A DNA stretch of 64,000 bases. Origin: BD2-11 sp965221785 (GTDB lineage: Bacteria > Gemmatimonadota > Gemmatimonadetes > Longimicrobiales > Gaopeijiaceae). The notes beneath the pieces were generated by a model. The model ran no database searches and was not told the origin of the DNA. It was given only the letters and a program-made list of their open reading frames with translations. The stretch spans positions 372,001 through 436,000 of the forward strand of contig CBDCSR010000002.1 in NCBI GenBank assembly GCA_965221785.1, written 5' to 3'. Both the position numbers and the translations under genes were made by a program. This document shows, piece by piece, positions 36,283 through 44,311 of the stretch (positions within the stretch are counted from its first letter, which is position 1; each line of letters begins with the position of its first letter).

Positions 36283-37356
36283 ATGTCTACCCAGGTAACG
36301 GCCGGGCTTCCTGGCCCGGTTCTCGTCACGGGCGGGAACGGCTACATCGCGTCCTGGCTAATCAGGCGACTGCTCGAACGCGGTTTTGACGTCCACGCGA
36401 CGGTGCGCGACACCGGTGATCCCGCCAGGACCGACCACCTGATGGCGGTCGCGCGGCGTCATCCCGCAACGCTGACCCTGTTTGACGCGGACCTCCTTGA
36501 GGCGGGCGGGTTCGATCGCGCGATGGCGGGGTGCCATATCGTCTTCCACACGGCTTCGCCGCTGATCGTGCGGGACGTGGTCGATCCCGAGAGCGACCTT
36601 GTGCAGCCGGCTGTCCGCGGCACCCGCCACGTCCTGGAAGCCGCGAACCGGACCCCCTCCGTCCGGCGCGTGGTGCTTACCTCAAGTATCGTGGCCGTCT
36701 ACGGCGACGCCGCGGACCTCGAGGGAATCGAGGCGGACCGATTCGACGAGAGCCATTGGAACTCGACCAGCAATGCGCACCACCAGCCGTATTCCTACTC
36801 CAAGACCCTGGCGGAGCGGCTGGCGTGGGAGATGGCGGACGGACAGGACCGGTGGGATCTGGTCGCCGTGAACCCCGGCCTCGTTCTAGGGCCGAGCCTT
36901 GGCCGGCACACGAGCGCCGAGGGCGTTCTGATCATGCGGGACCTCGGAAACGGTTACTATCGTTTCGGCGCCCCCGAACTCGAATTCGCCATTGTGGATG
37001 TCCGCGATGTCGCGGAGGGTCACCTGCGCGCCGGATTGATCCCGGAGGCCCGAGGCCGGCACATCCTGGTCAGTGAGACGCTGGGCCTGATCGAAATCGC
37101 TTCGATTCTGCGGAATCACTTCGGCGACGGCTATCCATTCCCGCTTCGAACCGTGTCCAAAGTGGTTGCGCTGATGCTCGCGCCCCGGCGCCGAATCCCG
37201 CAGGCCGTGGCGAGGCGCAACATCGGCTATCCGCTCAGGTTCGACAACCGATACGCGAGAGACGCCCTCGGAATGACCTTCCGCGCGGCGGGGGAATCAA
37301 TCGTCGACCACTTCCGGCAACTACTCGACGACGGCCTCGTCTCGCGCGTGGGGTGA
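36283..37356 (+). CDS. extended SDR, dihydroflavonol-4-reductase-like NAD(P)-dependent reductase/epimerase
   Basis: 357 residues. PVLVTGGNGYIASWLIRRLL is the N-terminal Rossmann nucleotide-binding loop, VFHTASP is the family's third-strand motif, and QPYSYSKTLAERLAWE gives the catalytic Tyr-x3-Lys with the upstream VVLTSSIVAVYG serine. This pattern fits the DFR / cinnamoyl-CoA reductase branch, which reduces carbonyls on varied small molecules. It diverges from the PKS gene across a promoter region with repeated AATGTCGCA, so a role in tailoring the polyketide is plausible. It might equally be an independent housekeeping reductase. Confidence 0.85.
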   Translation: MSTQVTAGLPGPVLVTGGNGYIASWLIRRLLERGFDVHATVRDTGDPARTDHLMAVARRHPATLTLFDADLLEAGGFDRAMAGCHIVFHTASPLIVRDVVDPESDLVQPAVRGTRHVLEAANRTPSVRRVVLTSSIVAVYGDAADLEGIEADRFDESHWNSTSNAHHQPYSYSKTLAERLAWEMADGQDRWDLVAVNPGLVLGPSLGRHTSAEGVLIMRDLGNGYYRFGAPELEFAIVDVRDVAEGHLRAGLIPEARGRHILVSETLGLIEIASILRNHFGDGYPFPLRTVSKVVALMLAPRRRIPQAVARRNIGYPLRFDNRYARDALGMTFRAAGESIVDHFRQLLDDGLVSRVG

Positions 37357-37389
37357 CACTACGGTTGATGCCGCCGCCGTTCCGGCTGG

Positions 37390-37662
37390 TTAACCGCCCT
37401 CCACAACCCGCTTTGCGGTTTCGTCGGCCAAATCGAACATGCCGGCCAGAATCTGATTGCGCTTGAGCCTCAGTTCTTCGACTCGCGACCACAGGGCCTC
37501 GCGGACCGCCGTGGTCGCGGCCTCGCGCACCTCAGGTGCCAGAGTGGTTTCGTGCCTGAACTCGTATTTTTCAACCGCGAAATCCGCGATGTCCAGAATG
37601 TTCTCGCCCACGATGTCGAAGTCGATGGAGCGCTTGATGCTGATCGCCTTGAGTTCGCTCAT
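37390..37662 (-). CDS. small protein downstream of STAS gene, unknown function
   Basis: 90 residues from ATG 37662, behind AGGGAG. It is mostly charged and helical: IVGENILDIADFAVEKYEF, then EVREAATTAVREALWSRVEE. No membrane segment or signal is present. It follows the STAS gene by 56 bases and is probably co-transcribed. In anti-sigma/antagonist loci the second gene is often a kinase or phosphatase, but this protein has no such motif. No family is recognised. Confidence 0.6.
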   Translation of the reverse strand: MSELKAISIKRSIDFDIVGENILDIADFAVEKYEFRHETTLAPEVREAATTAVREALWSRVEELRLKRNQILAGMFDLADETAKRVVEGG

Positions 37663-37718
37663 TATTTGGTTCTCCCTGGAACGTGAAAGACATTCATCGG
37701 GTCGGTTCAGACGCCCGG

Positions 37719-38060
37719 TCAGGAGCCACCGACTGCCTCGATGGCAGCGGCCTGTGTCAAGTGCACGGGGATAAACTGGTCGAATCCGCTGATGGCCACC
37801 ACCTCGCGATTCAACTGGGTGAGGGAGCAAAGAGCGAACTTCCCGCGCCCGGCCTTCCTGGCCAGGATCAGGCACGCCCTGAGCCCGGCGCTGCTCATGA
37901 ACGCGACCTTCTCCATGTCCACAACCAGGAAATCGTCGTCCGGGTCGAGGCCTTCCTCGACAAGACGCCGGAAGTCATCCGCGCTCGCGTTGTCTATTCG
38001 CCCGAGCACCGAAGCGATCGCGATGCCTCCCTCGCGTCGCCACTTCACATCGATTCTCAT
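37719..38060 (-). CDS. STAS-domain protein (anti-sigma factor antagonist type)
   Basis: 113 residues, a single STAS domain: VLGRIDNASADDFRRLVEEG, then FLVVDMEKVAFMSSAGLRAC with the serine pair at the site phosphorylated in SpoIIAA-like antagonists. Such proteins switch partner anti-sigma factors or other signalling proteins. No kinase or sigma gene lies in the window, so the partners are elsewhere. A GTCGCA direct repeat 71-99 bases upstream resembles one before the PKS gene. That would fit joint control of this signalling protein and the biosynthetic operon, but only as an inference. Confidence 0.85.
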   Translation of the reverse strand: MRIDVKWRREGGIAIASVLGRIDNASADDFRRLVEEGLDPDDDFLVVDMEKVAFMSSAGLRACLILARKAGRGKFALCSLTQLNREVVAISGFDQFIPVHLTQAAAIEAVGGS

Positions 38061-38130
38061 CCTCTCCCTCCCATTCAGGATTTTGGGATCAGGGGGAAAC
38101 CCGTCACTCGCATGGTATCACCCGACACAC

Positions 38131-38159
38131 TGTCGCATGTTGCACATGAAAACGTCGCA
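38131..38159. promoter_or_regulatory. GTCGCA direct repeat upstream of STAS gene
   Basis: TGTCGCA at 38131-38137 and GTCGCA at 38154-38159, with TGCACA between them, lie 71-99 bases ahead of the STAS start. The 22-base period and motif resemble the repeat in the PKS promoter region. No matching -10/-35 pair was identified with confidence. Confidence 0.35.
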
Positions 38160-38250
38160 ACGCCCGGCGGAAGGTCGCGCATCGAACGCGACGGGGCAAC
38201 CACGAGCGACGCGGTCGTCCCGTTGACTCCGACTGGCAGGCGTTTTGGCC

Positions 38251-38964
38251 TCAGGCTCCGCGGGTCGGCACTTCCCTGAACGGAAGCGACGGCGAACCGA
38301 AGGTGATCTCCTGCACCGCCTTCACGCTGCGGCCGCCGTAGCGGAAGGGGATCACGAGACGGAACGGGGCGCCGTTCACGGGAGGGAGCGGCTCGTCGTT
38401 GAGCATCCACACGAGCATCGTCTGGGGATGACGCATGGTGGGGACTTCCTCGTCCGTGTAGTAGCCGTCGTGGGAGATAACGCGGCAGTAATGCGCCGTA
38501 GGCGCGAGGCCGATCATGTCCAGGACGTCGTTGAAGCGGACGCCGGTCCACTTGACGATGCCGGTGGGCCGGGGTGCGCCGCACTGGAGCAGGGTCACCA
38601 TGGAGTGCCTGGGCAGGTCCGCCAGGTCCTCGTAGCGCAGAGTGCCGTGCAGGCGGGACAGCCTGCTCGCGGCGATGCGGATGCTGGCGGTGCGGTAGTC
38701 GAGGTCGGTGTCGGGAGCCTCGCCCCCGGTGTAGCGGTAGATGACGCCGTCGATGGGCCCGGCGGATCCCGGCGGATGCTCGGGCGCCGAGCCGTCGGCG
38801 TTCAGCGGCAGATCGGCGCGGGTCCGGATCTCGCCCTCCACCAGCCGATCCGGGAACTCCTGGGCTTCCTGCGCCAGCACCCGGTCCGGCTTCACCACCC
38901 CCATGGAAAGACCGGCGACAGCCGTCCCCGATACCTTGATCGCGTCGCGTCGTGTGAGTTTCAT
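38251..38964 (-). CDS. Tat-exported molybdopterin-dependent oxidoreductase, YedY/sulfite-oxidase-like
   Basis: 237 residues. LTRRDAIKVSGTAVAGLSMG is a Tat signal. The sulfite-oxidase Mo-pterin fold is visible: VTLLQCGAPRPTGIVKWTGV contains Cys 128, the expected molybdenum ligand, then VRFNDVLDMIGL and PFRLVIPFRYGGRSVKAVQE near the C-terminus. Lack of a dimerisation domain resembles MsrP/YedY. It would work in the periplasm as a reductase or oxidase on an unknown substrate. No YedZ/MsrQ heme partner lies beside it. The molybdate uptake locus near the right edge would supply the metal. Confidence 0.85.
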   Translation of the reverse strand: MKLTRRDAIKVSGTAVAGLSMGVVKPDRVLAQEAQEFPDRLVEGEIRTRADLPLNADGSAPEHPPGSAGPIDGVIYRYTGGEAPDTDLDYRTASIRIAASRLSRLHGTLRYEDLADLPRHSMVTLLQCGAPRPTGIVKWTGVRFNDVLDMIGLAPTAHYCRVISHDGYYTDEEVPTMRHPQTMLVWMLNDEPLPPVNGAPFRLVIPFRYGGRSVKAVQEITFGSPSLPFREVPTRGA

Positions 38965-39165
38965 GGCGTGCCTCCCGGGCGTGGTGTTATGAGCCTGTCA
39001 AGGGGGTCAAGGTAGGGGGCGCGAGACGGGCCCACAAGCGAAGCTCCGCCATGCCGCGCATGGGCAGGCGCCAGCCGCCGTGGCCTTCAGACAGACGGGT
39101 AGTCGGCCAGGCCCGAAGGGAAGACGAGCCCGGGCTCGGGTGCCGTCGGAACGACGGCCGCGACG

Positions 39166-40533
39166 TCAGAACGAGATCGTCGTCTGTGCGTAGAAGTAGG
39201 TGGGATCGGTCTTGTCCGCTCCCGCGGGCAGGGCCCCCGCGAACAGGTGCGCTCCACCCGCCTGGAACCGGAGGCGACCCGGTCGCACATCCCAGCGAAC
39301 CCGGGCCTCGACCTGCTTGCCGATGTGGCTCCGCGCCTCCCCCGGGGGACTCGATATGTCGGCGACCAGCCAGGCGTCGTTCACGGTGGCCAGCCAGTAG
39401 GCGCGAAATGCCACGAACGTGCTCACGCCGTCACCGGGCTGCATGCTCAGGTGCGCACCGGGTGAGCTGATGTTGGTCCGGGGGACCAGACCGTAGATGC
39501 CGCTGGGTCCGAAATCGCCGCTGCGGGAGCCGAACAGGCCGCTGAAGCGGTTGTTCTGGCCGTCCGTGGGATCCTTGTCCCCGCTGGCGTAGTCGTACTG
39601 GAACTTCAGCCGGGGAGAGCCCGCGGCGGCGAAGGTGTAGCCTGCCTCGACATGGTAATACTGAGCGCGATGATCCAGGTCTGTCGTCGCCGACTTGGAC
39701 ATGCGTGACTGTCCCAACTGGAAGATCGACTCGAACTGATAGTCGAAGCTGGCCTCCTCCGGGGAACGGTAGAGTCGTACGCCGAGCGTGTGGAAATCGC
39801 GATCAGCGGTTCGCCTTCCCGGACTGTCGCTCTCGTCGAGGCCGAAGTAGTAGAACTCTCCCTCGTCGCCCCACGGAAGGCTGCCGGGAGAGTAGTGCAC
39901 CCCCCAGAACCGCACATTGCCGGATTCCGTGTCGAACTTGGGACGATTCTCCAGGATGTCTCCCGACACCTGGCGCTGCACCGGGAAGGTGAAGAAGGTG
40001 CGCAGCTTGCTATCGTCCGGACCGGTCCACTGCCAGTCGACGCCGGTGAAGGCGTACGAGACGTTGGTGAAGTTGTCGCGTGCGATCAGGCGCCGGCTGC
40101 CGATGTCCATGGTGACCCGCCCACCCCGCAGTACGCTGCTGCTCCCCTCCGCGAGGAGGTCGTCGACAGGGACCTCCACAAAGGCCTGCAGCAGGTCAAC
40201 CGGGTTGACGATGCTGGTCGACAGAGGCGTCTCCGAGTCCGCCAGATCGGTGCGCGCATCCTGGAACTCGGTGTTGAGCCGGAAGCGCCGGGTACCCAGC
40301 TCCACCCTCGCGAGGGTGCGGAAGACGAGCAGCCGGTCATCGCCGCCGCGGCCCGCGCGGAACTGGTTGTTCAGGTGCTCGTAGCGGGTTCTGTGCTCCA
40401 CCGAGAACGAGACGGCGGGCGTCCATCCTGACGGATCCTGTTCGCTGGGAGGATCCTCCAGAGGCTCCCCGTCGGCTGTGTTTCCGGGTGCGCCCTGCAG
40501 AGCAATGGCCAGTGCTGCGACAACGGGAATCAA
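39166..40533 (-). CDS. outer-membrane porin, alginate-export (AlgE-like) family
   Basis: 455 residues from TTG 40533, nine bases after GGAGG. A short hydrophobic signal (VVAALAIALQGAPG) is followed by about 430 residues of alternating strands such as FSVEHRTRYEHLNNQFRAG, DDRLLVFRTLARVELGTRR and ARDNFTNVSYAFTGVDWQW, and the chain ends in TISF with a terminal phenylalanine. This is the PF13372-type barrel found in AlgE-like channels. Despite the name, most members are not linked to alginate, and no alginate genes are here. It would act as an outer-membrane channel. It lies alone between the molybdoenzyme and the heme operon. Confidence 0.82.
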   Translation of the reverse strand: MIPVVAALAIALQGAPGNTADGEPLEDPPSEQDPSGWTPAVSFSVEHRTRYEHLNNQFRAGRGGDDRLLVFRTLARVELGTRRFRLNTEFQDARTDLADSETPLSTSIVNPVDLLQAFVEVPVDDLLAEGSSSVLRGGRVTMDIGSRRLIARDNFTNVSYAFTGVDWQWTGPDDSKLRTFFTFPVQRQVSGDILENRPKFDTESGNVRFWGVHYSPGSLPWGDEGEFYYFGLDESDSPGRRTADRDFHTLGVRLYRSPEEASFDYQFESIFQLGQSRMSKSATTDLDHRAQYYHVEAGYTFAAAGSPRLKFQYDYASGDKDPTDGQNNRFSGLFGSRSGDFGPSGIYGLVPRTNISSPGAHLSMQPGDGVSTFVAFRAYWLATVNDAWLVADISSPPGEARSHIGKQVEARVRWDVRPGRLRFQAGGAHLFAGALPAGADKTDPTYFYAQTTISF

Positions 40534-40820
40534 CGTCCGGGACCTCCGTTCGAAAACGATGTCAAAGACTCATATCGCCATGTATCCAAAGGAGTTAGGA
40601 CTCCGCGTCCAAGGCTCCTCCAGGCAGGGACGGCTTGCTCCGCCAAAAGATCGTTCCCCGAACGCATCCCGGGCAACATGGTCATGCGCCGTTCTTGTAA
40701 CGATCCGACAACAAGAGTGATGACGGCATGTAACGGCGGTGTCCCGGAAGCGGGAAGGGTGGCGGCTCGTCGCGGGCACGCGGGGGACCGGTGCCGTCGT
40801 TCAGGCAGTCCGGTGCGCCG
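40534..40820. other. intergenic region between porin and heme operon
   Basis: This 287-base gap holds the porin upstream region (including TTGACA on the minus strand near the start) and the space after hemY. TTGT-N9-ACAA (about 40695-40711) and two GTAACG copies are visible, without a recognised family. No gene with a credible start is seen and no T-run terminator follows hemY. Confidence 0.5.
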
Positions 40821-42104
40821 TCAGAGGCCCTGCGCCAGCAACCGGGCCTGCGCGAGCCGGCCGGCCAGTCCGGGCCGGCTTTCCCAGTTGGCGGCCGCAT
40901 GGAGACCGGGCGGCAGCCGGAGATTCTCGAGCGCGGACCAGGACCTGTCCCACGCCGGCATCACCTGACGCACGGCCGCGATCGATTCGGCAGGGAACCC
41001 GGTGCATCGGCGAAACTCGGCCGCGGCAAGCTCACCGAGCGAGTGGTCGTCGACCGCAACGATGTCGCTGTGGGACGAACCGCCCAGGTAGGCCGTATAC
41101 AGGCCGGTACGGTCCGCACGGCCGCTCCCGCGCCGGTTCGTCCCTCCTTCCCCGAACAGGCTATGGTTGAACGTGACGCCTCGCAGAGGACGCGATTCCG
41201 CCAGCGACAACTGGAAGCCCAACCCTCGGAGAGGGGTCTCGGATCGCAGAGCTACCACGGCGAGGGGATTGTAGCGCAAAGTGGCGATGCGCGACGCGGC
41301 CTCGGGGGCGACCCGACGGAGGAGGGTCGCGGCTGCGGGGGCCGGCGCGGCGACCACGACGTGCTCGGCGGGCAGCGATTCGCGGTCGAGGACCACGCGC
41401 CAGCCACCACCTTCGCGCTCGATCGTCCGCACCGGGGTGCTTAGCCGGACGCGGTCACCCAACGCACGCGCCAGGGCGTTCGGCAACGTCTGCATGCCCT
41501 CCACAAAGGAGCAGGCGGGAGGCTGACGCAGGCCGCCGCCGCGTGCCAGCAGCGGACGGAGCAGGCTTCGCCGGATTCCCATGTCGCGCAGAAGACGCCC
41601 TAGTGACAACCCGACCACCATGTCCCCGGGATCGGAGCCGTAGAGCCCGCCGTAGAGGGGTCCGACAACATGCTGGTACACCTCCCGGCCGACCTTGCGG
41701 GTGAAGAACGCTGCCACGCTCTCGTCGTCGCGGGGGCCCGCGGTCAACGGTTCGAGCAGCACGCGCAGTCTGCCCACCAGACTTGCGGCATCCGATGCGA
41801 GGAAGCCCCGCAACGAGAGCGGTACCGGCCGGAGACGGGCATCGCGGAAGATGAAGAAATCGAGGTCCGGCGGCGCCAGAAGCAGCTCGTCCTGGAGACC
41901 CAGATCGTCCACAAGCGCGCCGAATGATGTGGTGAGGCGGACCCGCTGCGGTCCCCAATCGAGCAGAAACCCGTCTCTCCGCTCGCTGCGGATCACCCCG
42001 CCCGGCTGACTCTCCGCCTCGAACACGGCGAACTCGCGGCCGCGCAGCGCGAGTTCCCGGCCCAGCGCGAGGCCGCTCATGCCGCCTCCGACGACGGCGA
42101 TCAA
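40821..42104 (-). CDS. hemY: coproporphyrinogen/protoporphyrinogen oxidase (HemY/CgoX family)
   Basis: 427 residues from TTG 42104, which overlaps the hemH stop (TTGA). IAVVGGGMSGLALGREL binds FAD, and ESQPGGVIRSERRDGFLLDW is the second conserved stretch of HemY-type amine-oxidase-fold enzymes. A late GLHAAANWESRPGLAGRLAQ closes the FAD site. With HemQ in the same operon, the likely reaction is oxidation of coproporphyrinogen III to coproporphyrin III (the CgoX role), using oxygen or another acceptor at the membrane. It is the last gene of the heme operon. The next in-frame ATG is inside the FAD motif, so TTG is preferred. Confidence 0.87.
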   Translation of the reverse strand: MIAVVGGGMSGLALGRELALRGREFAVFEAESQPGGVIRSERRDGFLLDWGPQRVRLTTSFGALVDDLGLQDELLLAPPDLDFFIFRDARLRPVPLSLRGFLASDAASLVGRLRVLLEPLTAGPRDDESVAAFFTRKVGREVYQHVVGPLYGGLYGSDPGDMVVGLSLGRLLRDMGIRRSLLRPLLARGGGLRQPPACSFVEGMQTLPNALARALGDRVRLSTPVRTIEREGGGWRVVLDRESLPAEHVVVAAPAPAAATLLRRVAPEAASRIATLRYNPLAVVALRSETPLRGLGFQLSLAESRPLRGVTFNHSLFGEGGTNRRGSGRADRTGLYTAYLGGSSHSDIVAVDDHSLGELAAAEFRRCTGFPAESIAAVRQVMPAWDRSWSALENLRLPPGLHAAANWESRPGLAGRLAQARLLAQGL

Positions 42105-43204
42105 GGGGAGAGCTCGGAGTTCGGCTCGGGATCCGGGCTCGGCTTGATGTATGGGCTGGGTGGGAGGTCGCGCGCGCCATTGGTGCACCAGGTGCCCGGC
42201 ACCGGGCGGCAGCGGCAGGAGGTCAGCGAGAAGTCGCCGACCCACGCCTGGCCCAGTGCCTGCCCGACAATGTCCGCCAGGACGCCGGCGAAAAGGGGAT
42301 CATCGTGAGGGACCGGAACCCGGTACATCTCCTTGCCCATGGCGTCGATTTCGGCGCGCAGCTCGCGGTCGAGCTCATCGAGGGTTTCGGACTGCTCGTG
42401 CATGAAGCTCACGGCGTCGACCACCAGGCGCCGTTCGGTCAGGGTGCGGATGCGCTCTTCGTTGTCCGGCCAGGTCCAGGCGATGCGCCGGTTGGTGTGG
42501 TTCTGGAATCCCACGGCGAAACGGTCCCCGACTCCGAGCGCTCCGGCGATCTGCCGGCAGTGCTCCTCGACGTAGCGGTCGTAGCGGTTACCCTCGGTGA
42601 TGTACTTCACGGGCGTGCCGTGGGCGGAGAAATAGAGGATCGTGTCGGGGTCCCCGAGGTCGAGACCCTGCTCTTCGACGAACGCGCGGATGTGCTGCGC
42701 GCGCAACGCCCTGTAGTCCGCATGCCGGTGCCAGCCGGCCACGGCGACGAAGGGCACGTCCCACTCCAGGTCGTCGAGCGCGGTGCGTACGGAGTCGAGT
42801 GCGGCGACGGTCGTGGAATGACCACACATGGGGTAGACCGGCAATCCCACCAGCACATCGGCACGTGCCTCGCGCGCCCGGGCCACCCCGTCGGAGACGA
42901 AGGGGGGCGTGAACTGGAAGACGGTCTGGATCCGGGCATCCATGCTGCGCGCCCCCAACGCTTCCCCAAGCGCCTCGGCCTGCGCCCGGGCCTGTGCGTC
43001 CAAGGGCGAGCCGCCGATGGCGCGGTAGGCTTCGACCAGGTGGGGGGCGCGGGCCGCAGCGAGCCGGGCCGCGCGGGCGTGCGCGGATCGGTCGCTCTCC
43101 AGATCGGCGTTCTGAAGGAAGATGCGCTCGAGGAAAGGGGTAACCTCTTCCAGCACTGGTTCGGCCGGCTCACCGAAGTTGATCAGGAGAACAGCGACTC
43201 TCAG
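42101..43204 (-). CDS. hemH: ferrochelatase (coproporphyrin ferrochelatase type), probable CTG start
   Basis: 367 residues. Homology starts at LRVAVLLINFGEPAEP, whose first residue is a CTG (43204-43202) six bases after GGAGGT. No ATG, GTG or TTG is in frame until GTG 43156, which would cut off the conserved VAVLLINFG strand. The active site shows VYPMCGHSTT, the catalytic FSAHGTP and SETLDELDRE. The C-terminus adds LTSCRCRPVPGTWC; with the mid-chain Cys these four could bind a 2Fe-2S cluster. It inserts Fe(II) into coproporphyrin III in the HemQ pathway. The stop overlaps hemY, and hemE lies 63 bases upstream. Confidence 0.88.
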   Translation of the reverse strand: MRVAVLLINFGEPAEPVLEEVTPFLERIFLQNADLESDRSAHARAARLAAARAPHLVEAYRAIGGSPLDAQARAQAEALGEALGARSMDARIQTVFQFTPPFVSDGVARAREARADVLVGLPVYPMCGHSTTVAALDSVRTALDDLEWDVPFVAVAGWHRHADYRALRAQHIRAFVEEQGLDLGDPDTILYFSAHGTPVKYITEGNRYDRYVEEHCRQIAGALGVGDRFAVGFQNHTNRRIAWTWPDNEERIRTLTERRLVVDAVSFMHEQSETLDELDRELRAEIDAMGKEMYRVPVPHDDPLFAGVLADIVGQALGQAWVGDFSLTSCRCRPVPGTWCTNGARDLPPSPYIKPSPDPEPNSELSP

Positions 43205-43267
43205 GGCATCACCTCCGGTTGCGTGCCCTGGCCCGGTCCCCTGGATGCTCGGGCGGTCCCATCGGCA

Positions 43268-44311
43268 TCAGCTCGCGCCCTCCAGGGTGCGCTCGCGGAC
43301 GTGGTCGACCAGGCGGGCGACCTGGTCGGGGTCGGTGCGCCGGTCGATCCCGTGCCCGAGGCTGAAGATGTGCCCTGCCAGGGCCTCGGCTTCCGCGAGC
43401 ACGGCGTCGGCCGCGCGCACGAGCGCATCCGGGGGCCCGAAAAGCTCGGCGGGATCGAGGTTGCCCTGCAGGACGCGGTCGCCTCCGAGCAGGGCGTCGG
43501 CCCGGGAGAGCGGGAGCGTCCAGTCAATGGCGGCGACATCGACGTCGAGCCCGCGCATCGAGCGCAGCAGCGGTCCGCCGCGGTTGGGAAAATAGATGAT
43601 CGGACGGTCCGTCGCGGCCCGGACGGTTGCGAACGCCCGCGTCAGCACGGGGTGGATGAAGCGCATGTAGCTGTCCGGGCCGAGCATGCCGATCCAGGAG
43701 TCGAAGAGCATGACGGCATTGGCGCCGGCCTCCGCCTGGGCCACCAGGTAGCGGGCCATCGAGCGGCCGAGCGTGTCGAGGAGGGCCCGCGAGGCCTCCG
43801 GTTCGCGGCGCAGGAAGCTGCGGGCGTTCATGAAGTCCTTGGAGCCGCCCCCTTCGACCAGATAGCAGAAGAGGGTGAACGGGGCTCCGGCGAAGCCGAT
43901 GAGCGCGGCCTCCGGGCGGAGTTCGGCGCGGACGGTGCGGATCGCCTCCAATACGAACGGAACCCCCTCCTCCGGCATCAGTTCGCGCACCGCGCGCGCA
44001 GCTTCGGGCGTGCGCACGGGATCGGGGAGCACGGGACCGGGCGCGAACTTCACCTCGACGCCCATCGGGTCGAGCGGGGTCATGATGTCGCTGAAGAGGA
44101 TGGAGGCGTCCATCGCGAAGCGGTCCATCGGTTGCAGCGTGATGCGCGCCGCGATTTCCGGGGTGCGAGTCGCTGTAATGAAGTCGACCTTGCGGCGCAG
44201 CTTCCGGTATTCCGGCAGGTAACGCCCCGCCTGGCGCATGATCCAGATGGGCGTATGCGGCACCGGCCGGCCGCGGGCGGCACGCTCGAAGACGGTGGCG
44301 TTGTCGTTCAT
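43268..44311 (-). CDS. hemE: uroporphyrinogen decarboxylase
   Basis: 347 residues from ATG 44311, overlapping the hemL stop (ATGA). Conserved blocks are PIWIMRQAGRYLPEYR (substrate carboxylate-binding arginines), ASILFSDIMTPLDPMG with the catalytic Asp, and GFAGAPFTLFCYLVEGG. LQGNLDP and FSLGHGI close the barrel. It removes four carboxyl groups from uroporphyrinogen III to give coproporphyrinogen III in the cytoplasm. Length is typical. Its place between hemL and hemH in one overlapping series shows a heme operon. Confidence 0.95.
   Translation of the reverse strand: MNDNATVFERAARGRPVPHTPIWIMRQAGRYLPEYRKLRRKVDFITATRTPEIAARITLQPMDRFAMDASILFSDIMTPLDPMGVEVKFAPGPVLPDPVRTPEAARAVRELMPEEGVPFVLEAIRTVRAELRPEAALIGFAGAPFTLFCYLVEGGGSKDFMNARSFLRREPEASRALLDTLGRSMARYLVAQAEAGANAVMLFDSWIGMLGPDSYMRFIHPVLTRAFATVRAATDRPIIYFPNRGGPLLRSMRGLDVDVAAIDWTLPLSRADALLGGDRVLQGNLDPAELFGPPDALVRAADAVLAEAEALAGHIFSLGHGIDRRTDPDQVARLVDHVRERTLEGAS

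Noticed and set aside
43190..43215. Possible frameshift at the start of hemH (ATGCCCTGA)
   Set aside because: A CTG start in frame with a well-placed GGAGGT explains the conserved N-terminus without assuming an error, although an error cannot be ruled out.
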